Below are positions 8,395 through 16,605 of a DNA stretch of 32,157 nt, in pieces. The DNA lies in the NCBI GenBank assembly GCA_012521755.1, contig JAAYLV010000071.1, positions 1 through 32,157 of the forward strand, given 5' to 3'. The notes below the pieces were generated by a model that was not told where the DNA came from, did no database searches, and was given only the letters and a program-made list of their open reading frames with translations. Origin of the DNA: Bacillota bacterium (GTDB lineage Bacteria > Bacillota > Limnochordia > JAAZLZ01). The position numbers were made by a program, and so were the translations under genes. Within the stretch, counting starts at the first letter, position 1. Every line of letters begins with the position of its first letter.

Positions 8395-9435
8395 TCATAG
8401 CACATACTCGATGTCCTCAAAGTGTACGTCTACATGGTAAGCTTCGCCGCTGATCGGATCCTCTCGCTTGTCAAAAACGATGGTCACCTTAACCTTATAG
8501 GGTCTCGGAGCTGACCGGAAGGCCCAGCTTTCCGCGATAGTGCGCCTGGCGACCTGGTCCAAACGCGAGTCCGAAGAAGGAGAGGCGATCTCCACCTGGG
8601 AGATGCGTCCCCGTTCATCCACATGGACGAGAAGCTCCACCCTTCCCGTCACACCTTCGTGCTGGGCATTCTTGGGATAGACCGGTACACCTCCGGCGTG
8701 CCACATATCACTCCCTGAGGGGGGCGGCCCCAATTCCGGCTCCTCTCTCCCTTTCGGGGTTTCAGTCGCTCCTCCGTCACCTGGTACGGAAGTGTCCGGC
8801 TGCGGGTCCGCTTCCTCAACCCTCTCTTCCGTAGCCTTGGCCTCCTGGATCTCCTGGCTAGGCTGCGCGGGAGGCGGCTGGACCGGCGGCGTCGGCGCCT
8901 GTTCTGGTCTTGCCTGGGTATCTACCAAGGGCACCTCTGTTCCCCGATCGCTGGTGAGAAGCTCCTGCTCGCCTGTCCGCTCCGCGGTTGTTGGAGTCTC
9001 TGCGGGCGTTGGTGGCTTTTCTTCAACGGGTGGTTCAACCTTTGGTCTTTCCTCCGGCTCTGGCACTACCTCCCTCGTTGGGGGCTCCTCCTTAACTTCC
9101 ACCGGCTTGTCCACCTTGGGCGGTTGTGGCTGCTCTGCTTGTTGTTTGGCGGCCGGTTCTTGGGGTTTAGGCGGCGTTGGCTCAGGCTTAGGTTGGGGCT
9201 GGGGCGGCGGTGAAGGCCGCACAGCCTGAGGCGTTCCCCGGGGTTGAGCCGGCTGCGGTGCACTTACATTAATGACTTGTACCACGCCGCCATGCTCCAG
9301 TGAGGGGTGGCCGATGGATAGATCCCATGCCAAATAGGGATACAGTATGAAAAGCAATACATGCAGAAGGATGGATATGAGAAAAAACGGACTCAGAGCT
9401 TGCTCTGACTCGTCATAAATGTACATGTCGCTCAC
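8395..9435 (-). CDS. tonB: TonB-family energy transducer
   Basis: N-terminal TM (FFLISILLHVLLFILYPYLAW), long Pro/Glu-rich spacer, C-terminal VPVYPKNAQHEGVTGRVELLVHVDERGRISQVEIASPSSDSRLDQVARRTIAESWAFRSAPRPYKVKVTIVF; GTG start with GGAGG RBS. Confidence 0.88.
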   Translation of the reverse strand: MSDMYIYDESEQALSPFFLISILLHVLLFILYPYLAWDLSIGHPSLEHGGVVQVINVSAPQPAQPRGTPQAVRPSPPPQPQPKPEPTPPKPQEPAAKQQAEQPQPPKVDKPVEVKEEPPTREVVPEPEERPKVEPPVEEKPPTPAETPTTAERTGEQELLTSDRGTEVPLVDTQARPEQAPTPPVQPPPAQPSQEIQEAKATEERVEEADPQPDTSVPGDGGATETPKGREEPELGPPPSGSDMWHAGGVPVYPKNAQHEGVTGRVELLVHVDERGRISQVEIASPSSDSRLDQVARRTIAESWAFRSAPRPYKVKVTIVFDKREDPISGEAYHVDVHFEDIEYVL

Positions 9436-9457
9436 CTATCCGTTCCTCCAGCGGGAT

Positions 9458-9865
9458 TCAATTAACACGATCCCTCTCAACAGCTAGGCCGAGCCGAAAT
9501 CCGCCCCCGGCCCGCACTTCATCCATAGCTTTGACTATATGTTCGTAGCGGGTCTCTTTATCAGCTTTGATGATTACAAACAGATCCGGCCTACGCTGCA
9601 GGGCTTCCCTAACCCGACCCTGGATGTCCTTCGTTGCTACCGCTTTACCGTCAATGTACATAGTTCCAGTCTTCGCAATAGTGATAGTGATGCTGCTGGG
9701 CTGCCTCTCGGTGGCCGTTACTGCCTTGGGCAGCTCTACATTCAGTCCCGCCGGGTTGATTTCAAAGGAGGTAAAGATCATGAAAAAAACCAAGATGGAA
9801 AAAATGACGTCAATCAAAGGGGTGATCTCTAACCGGGGATTCCGCTTGCGGCGTGTGACGAACAT
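9458..9865 (-). CDS. exbD: ExbD/TolR family biopolymer transporter
   Basis: RNPRLEITPLIDVIFSILVFFMIFTSF with the conserved TM Asp, then a periplasmic ExbD domain; 1-nt TGATG overlap with exbB. Confidence 0.93.
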   Translation of the reverse strand: MFVTRRKRNPRLEITPLIDVIFSILVFFMIFTSFEINPAGLNVELPKAVTATERQPSSITITIAKTGTMYIDGKAVATKDIQGRVREALQRRPDLFVIIKADKETRYEHIVKAMDEVRAGGGFRLGLAVERDRVN

Positions 9866-10479
9866 CAGCCCTCACCCCGTTTTTCCAGGAAATACAAAAG
9901 GTCAGCGGAGCGACGATTCATTTCCGCAACGTTGCGATCGATGAGGCTTGAGAGATAATAATACAGGGCCATGGTGGGGATGGCGATAATCAGCCCTGCT
10001 GCGGTCGTGATCAACGCTTCGGCAATTCCTAAACTAAGCTCTTCCGGAGTGTGTGCGCCTTGCATGTAGGCAAGGACGTTGAAGCTCCTAATGATCCCCG
10101 TCACCGTCCCCAGCAGGCCAAGCAACGGTGCGATGGTGACGATGCTGTCTAGGACAACCATGCGTCGCTCCATCTTGTAAAGTTCGTGGGCGCCCACTTC
10201 CTCTAGATGCTGGCGTATTTCCTCACGGGGGCGATCATAATGGGCGATACCTGCCGCCAAGATGGCGGCCACCGGACCGCGGGACTTCTTGGCGATCTGC
10301 ATAGCTTCAAGTACCTTCCCTTGCTGCAAGGAAAGCTTGATGTCGTCCATGAGATCTTCCGTATCGACCCTCGACCGCCATAAATAAATGAACCGTTCAA
10401 GACCGACGGCCAAGGCCACGACAGACGAGAGAACTAGTGGAATCATTACGGGGCCGCCTTTAATTACGATATCCATCAT
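9865..10479 (-). CDS. exbB: ExbB/TolQ/MotA proton-channel family protein
   Basis: MMDIVIKGGPVMIPLVLSSVVALAVGLERFIYLWR...IAPLLGLLGTVTGIIRSFNVLA...GIAEALITTAAGLIIAIPTMALYYYL. Start moved from 10545 to ATG 10479, preceded by GGAGGGAATGCCC. Confidence 0.93.
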   Translation of the reverse strand: MMDIVIKGGPVMIPLVLSSVVALAVGLERFIYLWRSRVDTEDLMDDIKLSLQQGKVLEAMQIAKKSRGPVAAILAAGIAHYDRPREEIRQHLEEVGAHELYKMERRMVVLDSIVTIAPLLGLLGTVTGIIRSFNVLAYMQGAHTPEELSLGIAEALITTAAGLIIAIPTMALYYYLSSLIDRNVAEMNRRSADLLYFLEKRGEG

Positions 10480-10681
10480 GGGCATTCCCTCCGTTGCGAC
10501 GCGTAAGCTGCGATTGCCCCTTAGGGCACTACTCGAGGAAAGCATTCGACGCGCCCCGACGATTTCCTTTTTTGAAAAAGGATATCTCTACTGGAGCAAA
10601 ATGCCATTAGGCCCTCTAGAAGGCCTCCGAAGCATAGATGATGTTAATCGAGAAAAAACTAAGAGTGGAGGTGGGAGAGTC

Positions 10682-10900
10682 ATGAAAGGGAAAAAACGTT
10701 CTCTGACTCCCTTCGAATGGGAGCTGGAGCGATATAAATACGAAGTTGCGGCAAAGCTGGGATTGAAGGAGAAGGTTGAGGAACTGGGATGGAAAAACTT
10801 GACTGCTCGAGAGTGCGGCCGGGTAGGGGGCAAGATGGGCGGGAAGATCGGCGGCCGGACAGTGCTCGAAAGAATCAAGAAGCTTAAACGGCAGGACTAG
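10682..10900 (+). CDS. Alpha/beta-type small acid-soluble spore protein
   Basis: 72 aa from ATG 10682 (RBS GGAGGTGGGAGAGTC). YKYEVAAKLGLKEKVEELGWKNLTARECGRVGGKMGGKIG matches the SASP alpha/beta pattern (YE.A..LG...G.LTAR..G.VGG.M). The longer supplied ORF start at 10388 is unlikely. Confidence 0.85.
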   Translation: MKGKKRSLTPFEWELERYKYEVAAKLGLKEKVEELGWKNLTARECGRVGGKMGGKIGGRTVLERIKKLKRQD

Positions 10901-11423
10901 TGGACCGCGAAGGTAGGCATTCCGAACGGAGCACTTCCATTAGAATGATTTCGTGCTCTCTGTCATTTGGTCGCCGGAGCCGTCCTTCTTTCCTGAAGCC
11001 GCACTTGGTGTAGCAGCGGATGGCCCTCTTGTTGAAGCTGTAGACGCGAAGGTAAACCCGTTCGAGATGGAGGCTAGAAAAAGCATACAATAACATCGTC
11101 ATTATTGCATCCGTCCCATGACCCTGATTGCGGTCCTCTTCTTTGCCAATGCGGATCCGAAGTTCACACTCCCGTCGCCGCCAGCTGATATGTACTAGCT
11201 CGATTTCACCGATGAGCCTGTCGTCTTTGGTGACGATGGCCAGCAGCTTGGTTCCCCGGTCAGCCCTGGCCTCCCTCAGCCATCGGTGGGCCTCACCTAG
11301 ATCCTGCGGATATTCTCCGTCCATCAAGTACTGGAGCTGCCGATTCTGGCCCCACCTAATCAGCTCAGGCAAGTCTTCCTCCTGGATTGGGCGCAGGTCC
11401 ACCTTCTCACCGATCAGCCTCAT
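10884..11423 (-). CDS. GNAT-family N-acetyltransferase (RimJ/RimL-like)
   Basis: MRLIGEKVDLRPIQEEDLPELIRWGQN...ELRIRIGKEEDRNQGHGTDAIMTMLLYAF...RVYSFNKRAIRCYTKCGFRKEGRLR. Start at M13 of the supplied ORF. Confidence 0.88.
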   Translation of the reverse strand: MRLIGEKVDLRPIQEEDLPELIRWGQNRQLQYLMDGEYPQDLGEAHRWLREARADRGTKLLAIVTKDDRLIGEIELVHISWRRRECELRIRIGKEEDRNQGHGTDAIMTMLLYAFSSLHLERVYLRVYSFNKRAIRCYTKCGFRKEGRLRRPNDREHEIILMEVLRSECLPSRSTSPAV

Positions 11424-11509
11424 CCGTTGCCACTCTCCCTGGTGTGAACATTGCTGCATCTGGCGGTTTAGCTTGTGTATCCTATTCTACTGAAGGGGAG
11501 TGAACCCTC

Positions 11510-12373
11510 CTAGTAGTTCTGTCCACTAATGGAGAGCTTAAGGCCTTTAGACTGATACAGCCTTGCCAGTTCGGATCTGCTGATGCCCTTTGATCCAAGT
11601 TGGGCTCCTTCCCTAGCCCCGGGACCATGGAAGTCCGATCCACCGGTGGTCAAAAGCCCTTTCCTTTCGCAAAGCTCCCGATAATAGGTCGCTTGTTCCT
11701 CTGTATGATCCGGGTGGTAGACTTCGAGGCCGGCGACTCCCAGTTCGCAAAGCTTCACGACCAGCTCCTCGTCACCCAGAAGGCCCGGATGGGCCAAGAT
11801 GGGAATGCCGCCGCTTTGCTCAATGAGCTCAATGGCCTCCTCTACCGACAGCTTGTAGCGGGGAACGTAAGCTGGACGACCCCGACCGAGCAGTCTACGA
11901 AAGGCCTCCGTCACCGATGGGACGACGCCCCTTTCCACCAGGCAGCGGGCCACGTGCAACCGCCCGACACTGCCATTGCCGGCTAGCTCCATGACCCTCG
12001 TCAAGGGAATGGGATAGCCCATTTGATTGAGGATGCGGACCATCTCTTCGACCCTTTCCAAGCGCTCTTCCCGGAGGAGCTTGAGGGTTCGAAGCAGCGG
12101 TGGGTGACGGTGGTCCAACAGGTAGCCGAGCAAGTGAATCTCTGCACCTTGCCGATCGATGCTTAGCTCGAGTCCTGGGATGACCAACAGGTCCAGGGAT
12201 GAAGCTGCTGCCTGGGCTTCATCGACGCCGGCTACGCTGTCATGGTCGGTGATGCTGATGGCTTCAAGGTTGAGATGGGCTGCTAACTTGACAACTGCTC
12301 GGGGACTGAGGGTGCCATCGGAGGCGGTCGTATGTACGTGGAGATCAATTGGTGCGGCGACAGGATGGGGCAT
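11510..12373 (-). CDS. PHP-domain phosphoesterase (TrpH/YciV-like)
   Basis: IDLHVHTTASDGTLSPRAVVKLA, ISITDHDSVAGV, LAHPG, GGSDFHG; start ATG 12373 with GAAGGAG RBS. Confidence 0.88.
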   Translation of the reverse strand: MPHPVAAPIDLHVHTTASDGTLSPRAVVKLAAHLNLEAISITDHDSVAGVDEAQAAASSLDLLVIPGLELSIDRQGAEIHLLGYLLDHRHPPLLRTLKLLREERLERVEEMVRILNQMGYPIPLTRVMELAGNGSVGRLHVARCLVERGVVPSVTEAFRRLLGRGRPAYVPRYKLSVEEAIELIEQSGGIPILAHPGLLGDEELVVKLCELGVAGLEVYHPDHTEEQATYYRELCERKGLLTTGGSDFHGPGAREGAQLGSKGISRSELARLYQSKGLKLSISGQNY

Positions 12374-12390
12374 TAGGCAAAGACTCCTTC

Positions 12391-13161
12391 TCAACTTAAC
12401 ATTTGACGCAAGGTCCTGAGGATGGTCTTTTCGATCCGGGAGACCTGGGCCTGGGAGATCCCCAGTTCATTTGCTATTTGCGTTTGCGTCTTCTCCTGGA
12501 GAAAGCGCCAGATGAGGATCTTTTGCTCCCGGGGTGCTAGGCGAGTGATTACCTGTCTTAAGGCGAGGCCCTCCACCGTCTGCTCTCCCTCATCGGCAAT
12601 AACACCCTCTAGATGAATAGGTTGTCCTTCATCTTCCTTGATCACATCTTGCAGGGAACTAACCGGTTGGGTGCTGGCGAGGGCAACGGCTACTTCTTCC
12701 CTATCCACGCCCATCGCTTGACTGATTTCGCTAATTGTGGGCGACCGGTTCAGGGTCTGGGTCAAATCGTCCCGAGTCTTGATCGCCTGGGAGGCTAGAT
12801 CCTGCAGAGCCCGGCCAACGGTGATAGGCCCTTCCTTCCGCAAGTATTGTCTGATCTCCCCCATGATCAACGGAACGGCATAGGTGGAAAAGCGTACATC
12901 ATAGCTTAGGTCAAAATTATCGATGGCTTTGAGCAGTCCTAAACAGCCAATCTGGAACAAGTCCTCAATGTCCCGACCCCGTCCGGCGTAGCGTCGGGCG
13001 ATGCTGAGGACCAGGCGCAAGTTGTGTTGCACGAGGGTGTCCCTAGCTTCCCGATCGCCTCCTTGGGCTTGCTCCAACAGCAAACGGGTCTTTTCATCCC
13101 CGAGCAACGGCCTTTGGGGCAGGCTAATATCGGCGCGAGCTTCGTCTACCACCGGCTTCAC
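12391..13161 (-). CDS. sigF: RNA polymerase sporulation sigma factor SigF
   Basis: Sigma-70 regions 2, 3 and 4 (RYAGRGRDIEDLFQIGCLGLLKAIDNFDLSYDVRFSTYAVPLIMGEIRQYLR...ANELGISQAQVSRIEK); position after spoIIAA-spoIIAB. Confidence 0.95.
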   Translation of the reverse strand: MKPVVDEARADISLPQRPLLGDEKTRLLLEQAQGGDREARDTLVQHNLRLVLSIARRYAGRGRDIEDLFQIGCLGLLKAIDNFDLSYDVRFSTYAVPLIMGEIRQYLRKEGPITVGRALQDLASQAIKTRDDLTQTLNRSPTISEISQAMGVDREEVAVALASTQPVSSLQDVIKEDEGQPIHLEGVIADEGEQTVEGLALRQVITRLAPREQKILIWRFLQEKTQTQIANELGISQAQVSRIEKTILRTLRQMLS

Positions 13162-13619
13162 ACCCCGTCCGGTCTTGGGGCTCTTACGTATTTGACCATG
13201 TGGATTTTGGTGCCTTGTCCCGGTTGAGATTGAATGGCAAGGGCATCCATGTATTCATTGATAAATACCAGACCAAGGCCCATGCGTTCCTCCGGGACAG
13301 TAGTATAGGCCGGCTCTAAGGCCTTTTCTACATCTTCAATGCCGACGCCCTCATCGGTCACTTCAATCTCTAGTCGGTCCGGGAAGATTTGACAGCACAC
13401 AACTACCTGGCCAGTCCCTTTGCCGTAAGCGTGGATCACTGTATTGGATACTGCCTCCGATGTCGCCACCTTGATCTCATCCAATTCATCCAAGGTAAAA
13501 TCTAGCTGGGAGGCAAAGACGGCCACGGTGGTGCGGGCAAAGGCCACATTCTCCGGGAGATTCGGAAACTCCATCCGCATATAGTTTCGAGCTGCCGACA
13601 CGGTCCTATCCCCTCTCAT
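13158..13619 (-). CDS. spoIIAB: Anti-sigma F factor SpoIIAB
   Basis: HATPase_c/GHKL (KVATSEAVSNTVIHAYGKG...VTDEGVGIEDVEKALEPAYTTVPEERMGLGLVFINEYMD) and genomic context. Confidence 0.95.
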   Translation of the reverse strand: MRGDRTVSAARNYMRMEFPNLPENVAFARTTVAVFASQLDFTLDELDEIKVATSEAVSNTVIHAYGKGTGQVVVCCQIFPDRLEIEVTDEGVGIEDVEKALEPAYTTVPEERMGLGLVFINEYMDALAIQSQPGQGTKIHMVKYVRAPRPDGV

Positions 13620-13954
13620 AGGTGTTCCAGCGCCCTTTCCGCATTGGGAAAGAGTGGCATGATTTTGTCCAAGCCGGACAACTCGAGGATCCTTTGCACT
13701 TGGGGCTGGGCATTGACCAACAGCAGCTTGCCTCCCCGCTCCCTAATCCGTTTGTAGCGGCCTAAGATGGCCCCTAAGCCAGAACTATCGATGAAGTCCA
13801 CCTCGCTCAGGTCTAAAATGAGGTTAGCCAGACGTTCATAGGTTTCCAATTCCTGGTCCACCTGTGCCCGGAAAATAGGGGCCGTCAGCAAGTCCAGTTC
13901 TCCCTTCATTGTAACCAGGAGAGCGGTTCCACGCCTTTGGTGATAGATCTCCAA
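13616..13954 (-). CDS. spoIIAA: Anti-sigma F factor antagonist SpoIIAA
   Basis: STAS domain (GELDLLTAPIFRAQVDQELETYERLANLILDLSEVDFIDSSGLGAILGRYKRI). Start re-placed from TTG 14002 to TTG 13954 (RBS GGGGGT, 6-nt spacing) because the upstream part overlaps a sigma-H promoter. Confidence 0.9.
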   Translation of the reverse strand: MEIYHQRRGTALLVTMKGELDLLTAPIFRAQVDQELETYERLANLILDLSEVDFIDSSGLGAILGRYKRIRERGGKLLLVNAQPQVQRILELSGLDKIMPLFPNAERALEHL

Positions 13955-13992
13955 AGAATTACCCCCTGCCTTTTGATGTAAAACTTCCCCAA

Positions 13993-14021
13993 TATTCGCC
14001 AAATTAGATCCGAATTCCTGC
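13993..14021 (-). promoter_or_regulatory. Sigma-H-type promoter of the spoIIA operon
   Basis: Minus strand GCAGGAATT-N12-GGCGAATA fits the sigma-H consensus RnAGGAWWW-N11/12-RnnGAAWW. Confidence 0.8.
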
Positions 14022-14026
14022 TGGGA

Positions 14027-15220
14027 CTAATCCTTGTTGGCAAACAGGCTACGGAGCAAGTCGCGTCCCGTCCCGCGGATGATTTGCCATAGGCTGCCCC
14101 GGGGAACGTCTTCGCCGGCGACCAGGTCTATCCGGCCCAGCTCTTCCCCTTGATAGAGAGCGATGAGGGTTCCAATTACTTGGTCTTTGGACAGGGGGGC
14201 GGTGAGATCCTCTTCCAGAAGGAGCTGCCTTTCAACGCTATCGCCAGCAGCCCGAGGCAAGGCTACCTTGAGGGATTGGGCGGCGACGATGGACACCTGT
14301 TCCGCTCTCCCCCGCTTGACCTTGGCTTGGCCCAAGACTTCCCCTTCCCTTGCGACCACTTCCGCTCGGTAGACTCGAAAACCGTAGTCGAGGAGGGTCC
14401 GGATGTCTTCTTCCCGCTTGGCGCTCGACTCTGCCCCCAACACAACGGCAATGAGGCGCAGATCCGACCTTTCGGCGGTGGCCGCAAGGCAATAGCCGGC
14501 TTCCGTGGTGCTGCCGGTCTTGATGCCGTCCAGCCCGGGATATCCGTAGCTGCGCCCAGTCGCGGACATGGTTCGTTCAAGCATGCGGTTGTAATTCCAG
14601 AGGACCACTTCGTTTTTCCGTCCTGGTCTGATGACATAATGGTAGGTGCTCACCAGGTCCATCAATAGCGGTACGCGGAGGGCGTGTCGGGACAAGGTGG
14701 CTATGTCGTAGGCGGTGGAGTAGTGCTCTCCTTTGCTTGAGGGTAGTCCATTGCTATTGACAAAGTGAGTGTTTTGCAGCCCCAACTGGACGGCCCGTTC
14801 ATTCATGCGCTTGACGAAGGCTTCTTCAGAACCTGCCATGAACTCGGCCAAGGCCACCGATGCATCGTTGGCTGAACCGACGGCGATCGCGTACAAGGCA
14901 TCCTTGAGGGGCATGTGTTCCCCCGCTTCCCACCAGATTTGTGAACCGCCCATGGAACTTGCATAGGGGCTGGCTACAATGGGATCGTCTAGGTGGAGTC
15001 GGCCGGCCGCCAGTTCCTCCAAAGCCAATACCAAGGTCATGATCTTCACCAGACTAGCCACAGGCTGGCGGCGATGGGGCTCCTTCTCATAGAGAACCCG
15101 GCCGCTAGCGGCCTCTATGAGGATGGCCGAGGGCGCTGAAAGGTCCAGCTCCTGGGCAAATGCCAGTCCGGCACCAAGCAAACAGACCAACAGGCCGGCC
15201 AAAGGTTTACGCCAGTCCAT
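14027..15220 (-). CDS. dacF: D-alanyl-D-alanine carboxypeptidase (DacF-type)
   Basis: Signal peptide; SLVKIMT (SxxK), SAND (SxN), KTG motif (GIKTGSTTEAGYCLAATAER); C-terminal PBP5-C-like domain; adjacent to spoIIA. Confidence 0.92.
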   Translation of the reverse strand: MDWRKPLAGLLVCLLGAGLAFAQELDLSAPSAILIEAASGRVLYEKEPHRRQPVASLVKIMTLVLALEELAAGRLHLDDPIVASPYASSMGGSQIWWEAGEHMPLKDALYAIAVGSANDASVALAEFMAGSEEAFVKRMNERAVQLGLQNTHFVNSNGLPSSKGEHYSTAYDIATLSRHALRVPLLMDLVSTYHYVIRPGRKNEVVLWNYNRMLERTMSATGRSYGYPGLDGIKTGSTTEAGYCLAATAERSDLRLIAVVLGAESSAKREEDIRTLLDYGFRVYRAEVVAREGEVLGQAKVKRGRAEQVSIVAAQSLKVALPRAAGDSVERQLLLEEDLTAPLSKDQVIGTLIALYQGEELGRIDLVAGEDVPRGSLWQIIRGTGRDLLRSLFANKD

Positions 15221-15271
15221 CTGCCTCCCCCCTTTTTCTATTCAACAAAAAATATTCCTAGTTGGGCGGGG

Positions 15272-16591
15272 TTATGCCGGTGGGTTGGAACTGGCTGGTA
15301 TTCGTCCTAAGATCAGGGGCATTGGCCCGGGACGGCCGCCAATCTGGAAAGATCCCTGGACGGTGTGGATCTGGTCTTGATTGATGGTGCTGTTGTTTTG
15401 CAGGGTGGCCAACACTTCCCCCGCCTCCACATAATCGCCGATCTTCTTCGCGAGGACGATGCCCGCGGTCGGATCGATGGGGGCATCCTTGGTGGCCCTC
15501 CCCGCCCCGAGTCCCATGGCGACCATGGCTAGCTCCCTGGCATTAAGGGCGGTTACGTAGCCGGCTTGGGGTGCCTTGACGTCGACTACTGTTGCCGGTT
15601 GGGGAACTAGCTTAGGATCGTCGACGACCTTTGGGTTGCCGCCCTGGGCCTTTAACCACTGGACCATTTTCGCCAAAGCCGCTCCCGAATCGAGAAGCCG
15701 TGCTAAGGTTGCCTGTCCTTCCTCGGGATCTGTTGCTTTGCCGGCAAGATACAGCATCTCGCCGCCCAAAGCCAAACACAACTCCCTGAGATCCCTAGGC
15801 CCTTCGCCCTTCAAGGTGGCGATGGCTTCCTGGACTTCAAGGGCATTGCCTATTGTCCGTCCCAAGGGCTGGTCCATGGCTGTAAGGAGGGCACAAGCGC
15901 GTCGACCCGCCTTGCGGCAACTCTCCACCAGCAATTCCGCCAAAGCTCGCCCCTTCTCCTCATCCTCCATGAAGGCTCCTAGGCCGCACTTAACATCAAA
16001 AACGATGGCGTCAGCCCCGCCCGCGAGCTTCTTCGACAAGATGCTAGCGGCAATGAGGGGTATGGATTCGACGGTAGCGGTGGCGTCCCTGAGGGCGTAG
16101 AGCTTCTTGTCGGCCGGGGCTAGGGACTGTGTTGCGGAAGCCACGGCAAGGCCGATCTCCTCCACCGTTTGGATGAATTCCTCGGTGGAAAGTTCAGTGC
16201 GAAACCCGGGGATTGACTCGAGTTTGTCGATGGTGCCGCCGGTGTGGCCAAGTCCTCGCCCTGACAGCTTCGCTACCGGGATGCCAGCCGCCGCGACGAG
16301 GGGCGCCAGCACCAGGGTCGTCTTGTCACCGACGCCGCCGGTGGAGTGCTTGTCCACCTTGATGCCGGGAATAGAGCTTAGATCGAGCCTCGGGCCCGAG
16401 TCGGCCATGGCCATGGTCAACGCCGCCGTTTCTGCAGCTGACATGCCTTGAAAGAAAACGGCCATGGCCCAGGCAGCCATTTGGTAATCGGGGACCGCAC
16501 CTTGTGTGTAGCCGTCGATCAACCACTTGATCTCCTCTGGGGAAAGCTCCGCTCCCTGCCTCTTCCTCAGCAAGATGTCATAAGCTCGCAT
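15272..16591 (-). CDS. pdp: Pyrimidine-nucleoside phosphorylase / thymidine phosphorylase
   Basis: MRAYDILLRKRQGAELSPEEIKWLIDGYTQGAVPDYQMAAWAMAVFFQGM; KVDKHSTGGVGDKTTLVLAPLVAAAGIPVAKLSGRGLGHTGGTIDKLESIPG. Start M7 of the supplied ORF with GAGGGGGA RBS. Confidence 0.95.
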   Translation of the reverse strand: MRAYDILLRKRQGAELSPEEIKWLIDGYTQGAVPDYQMAAWAMAVFFQGMSAAETAALTMAMADSGPRLDLSSIPGIKVDKHSTGGVGDKTTLVLAPLVAAAGIPVAKLSGRGLGHTGGTIDKLESIPGFRTELSTEEFIQTVEEIGLAVASATQSLAPADKKLYALRDATATVESIPLIAASILSKKLAGGADAIVFDVKCGLGAFMEDEEKGRALAELLVESCRKAGRRACALLTAMDQPLGRTIGNALEVQEAIATLKGEGPRDLRELCLALGGEMLYLAGKATDPEEGQATLARLLDSGAALAKMVQWLKAQGGNPKVVDDPKLVPQPATVVDVKAPQAGYVTALNARELAMVAMGLGAGRATKDAPIDPTAGIVLAKKIGDYVEAGEVLATLQNNSTINQDQIHTVQGSFQIGGRPGPMPLILGRIPASSNPPA

Positions 16592-16605
16592 AGTATCGTT
16601 CCCCC

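Noticed and set aside
8792-9229. Gly/Ser-rich 145-aa plus-strand ORF opposite tonB
   Set aside because: Reverse complement of the Pro/Glu-rich TonB spacer; a low-complexity artefact.
10620-10670. Possible sigma-G promoter for the SASP gene (GCATA at 10632)
   Set aside because: The matching -10 is weak (AAAACTA) and would place the TSS at the RBS.
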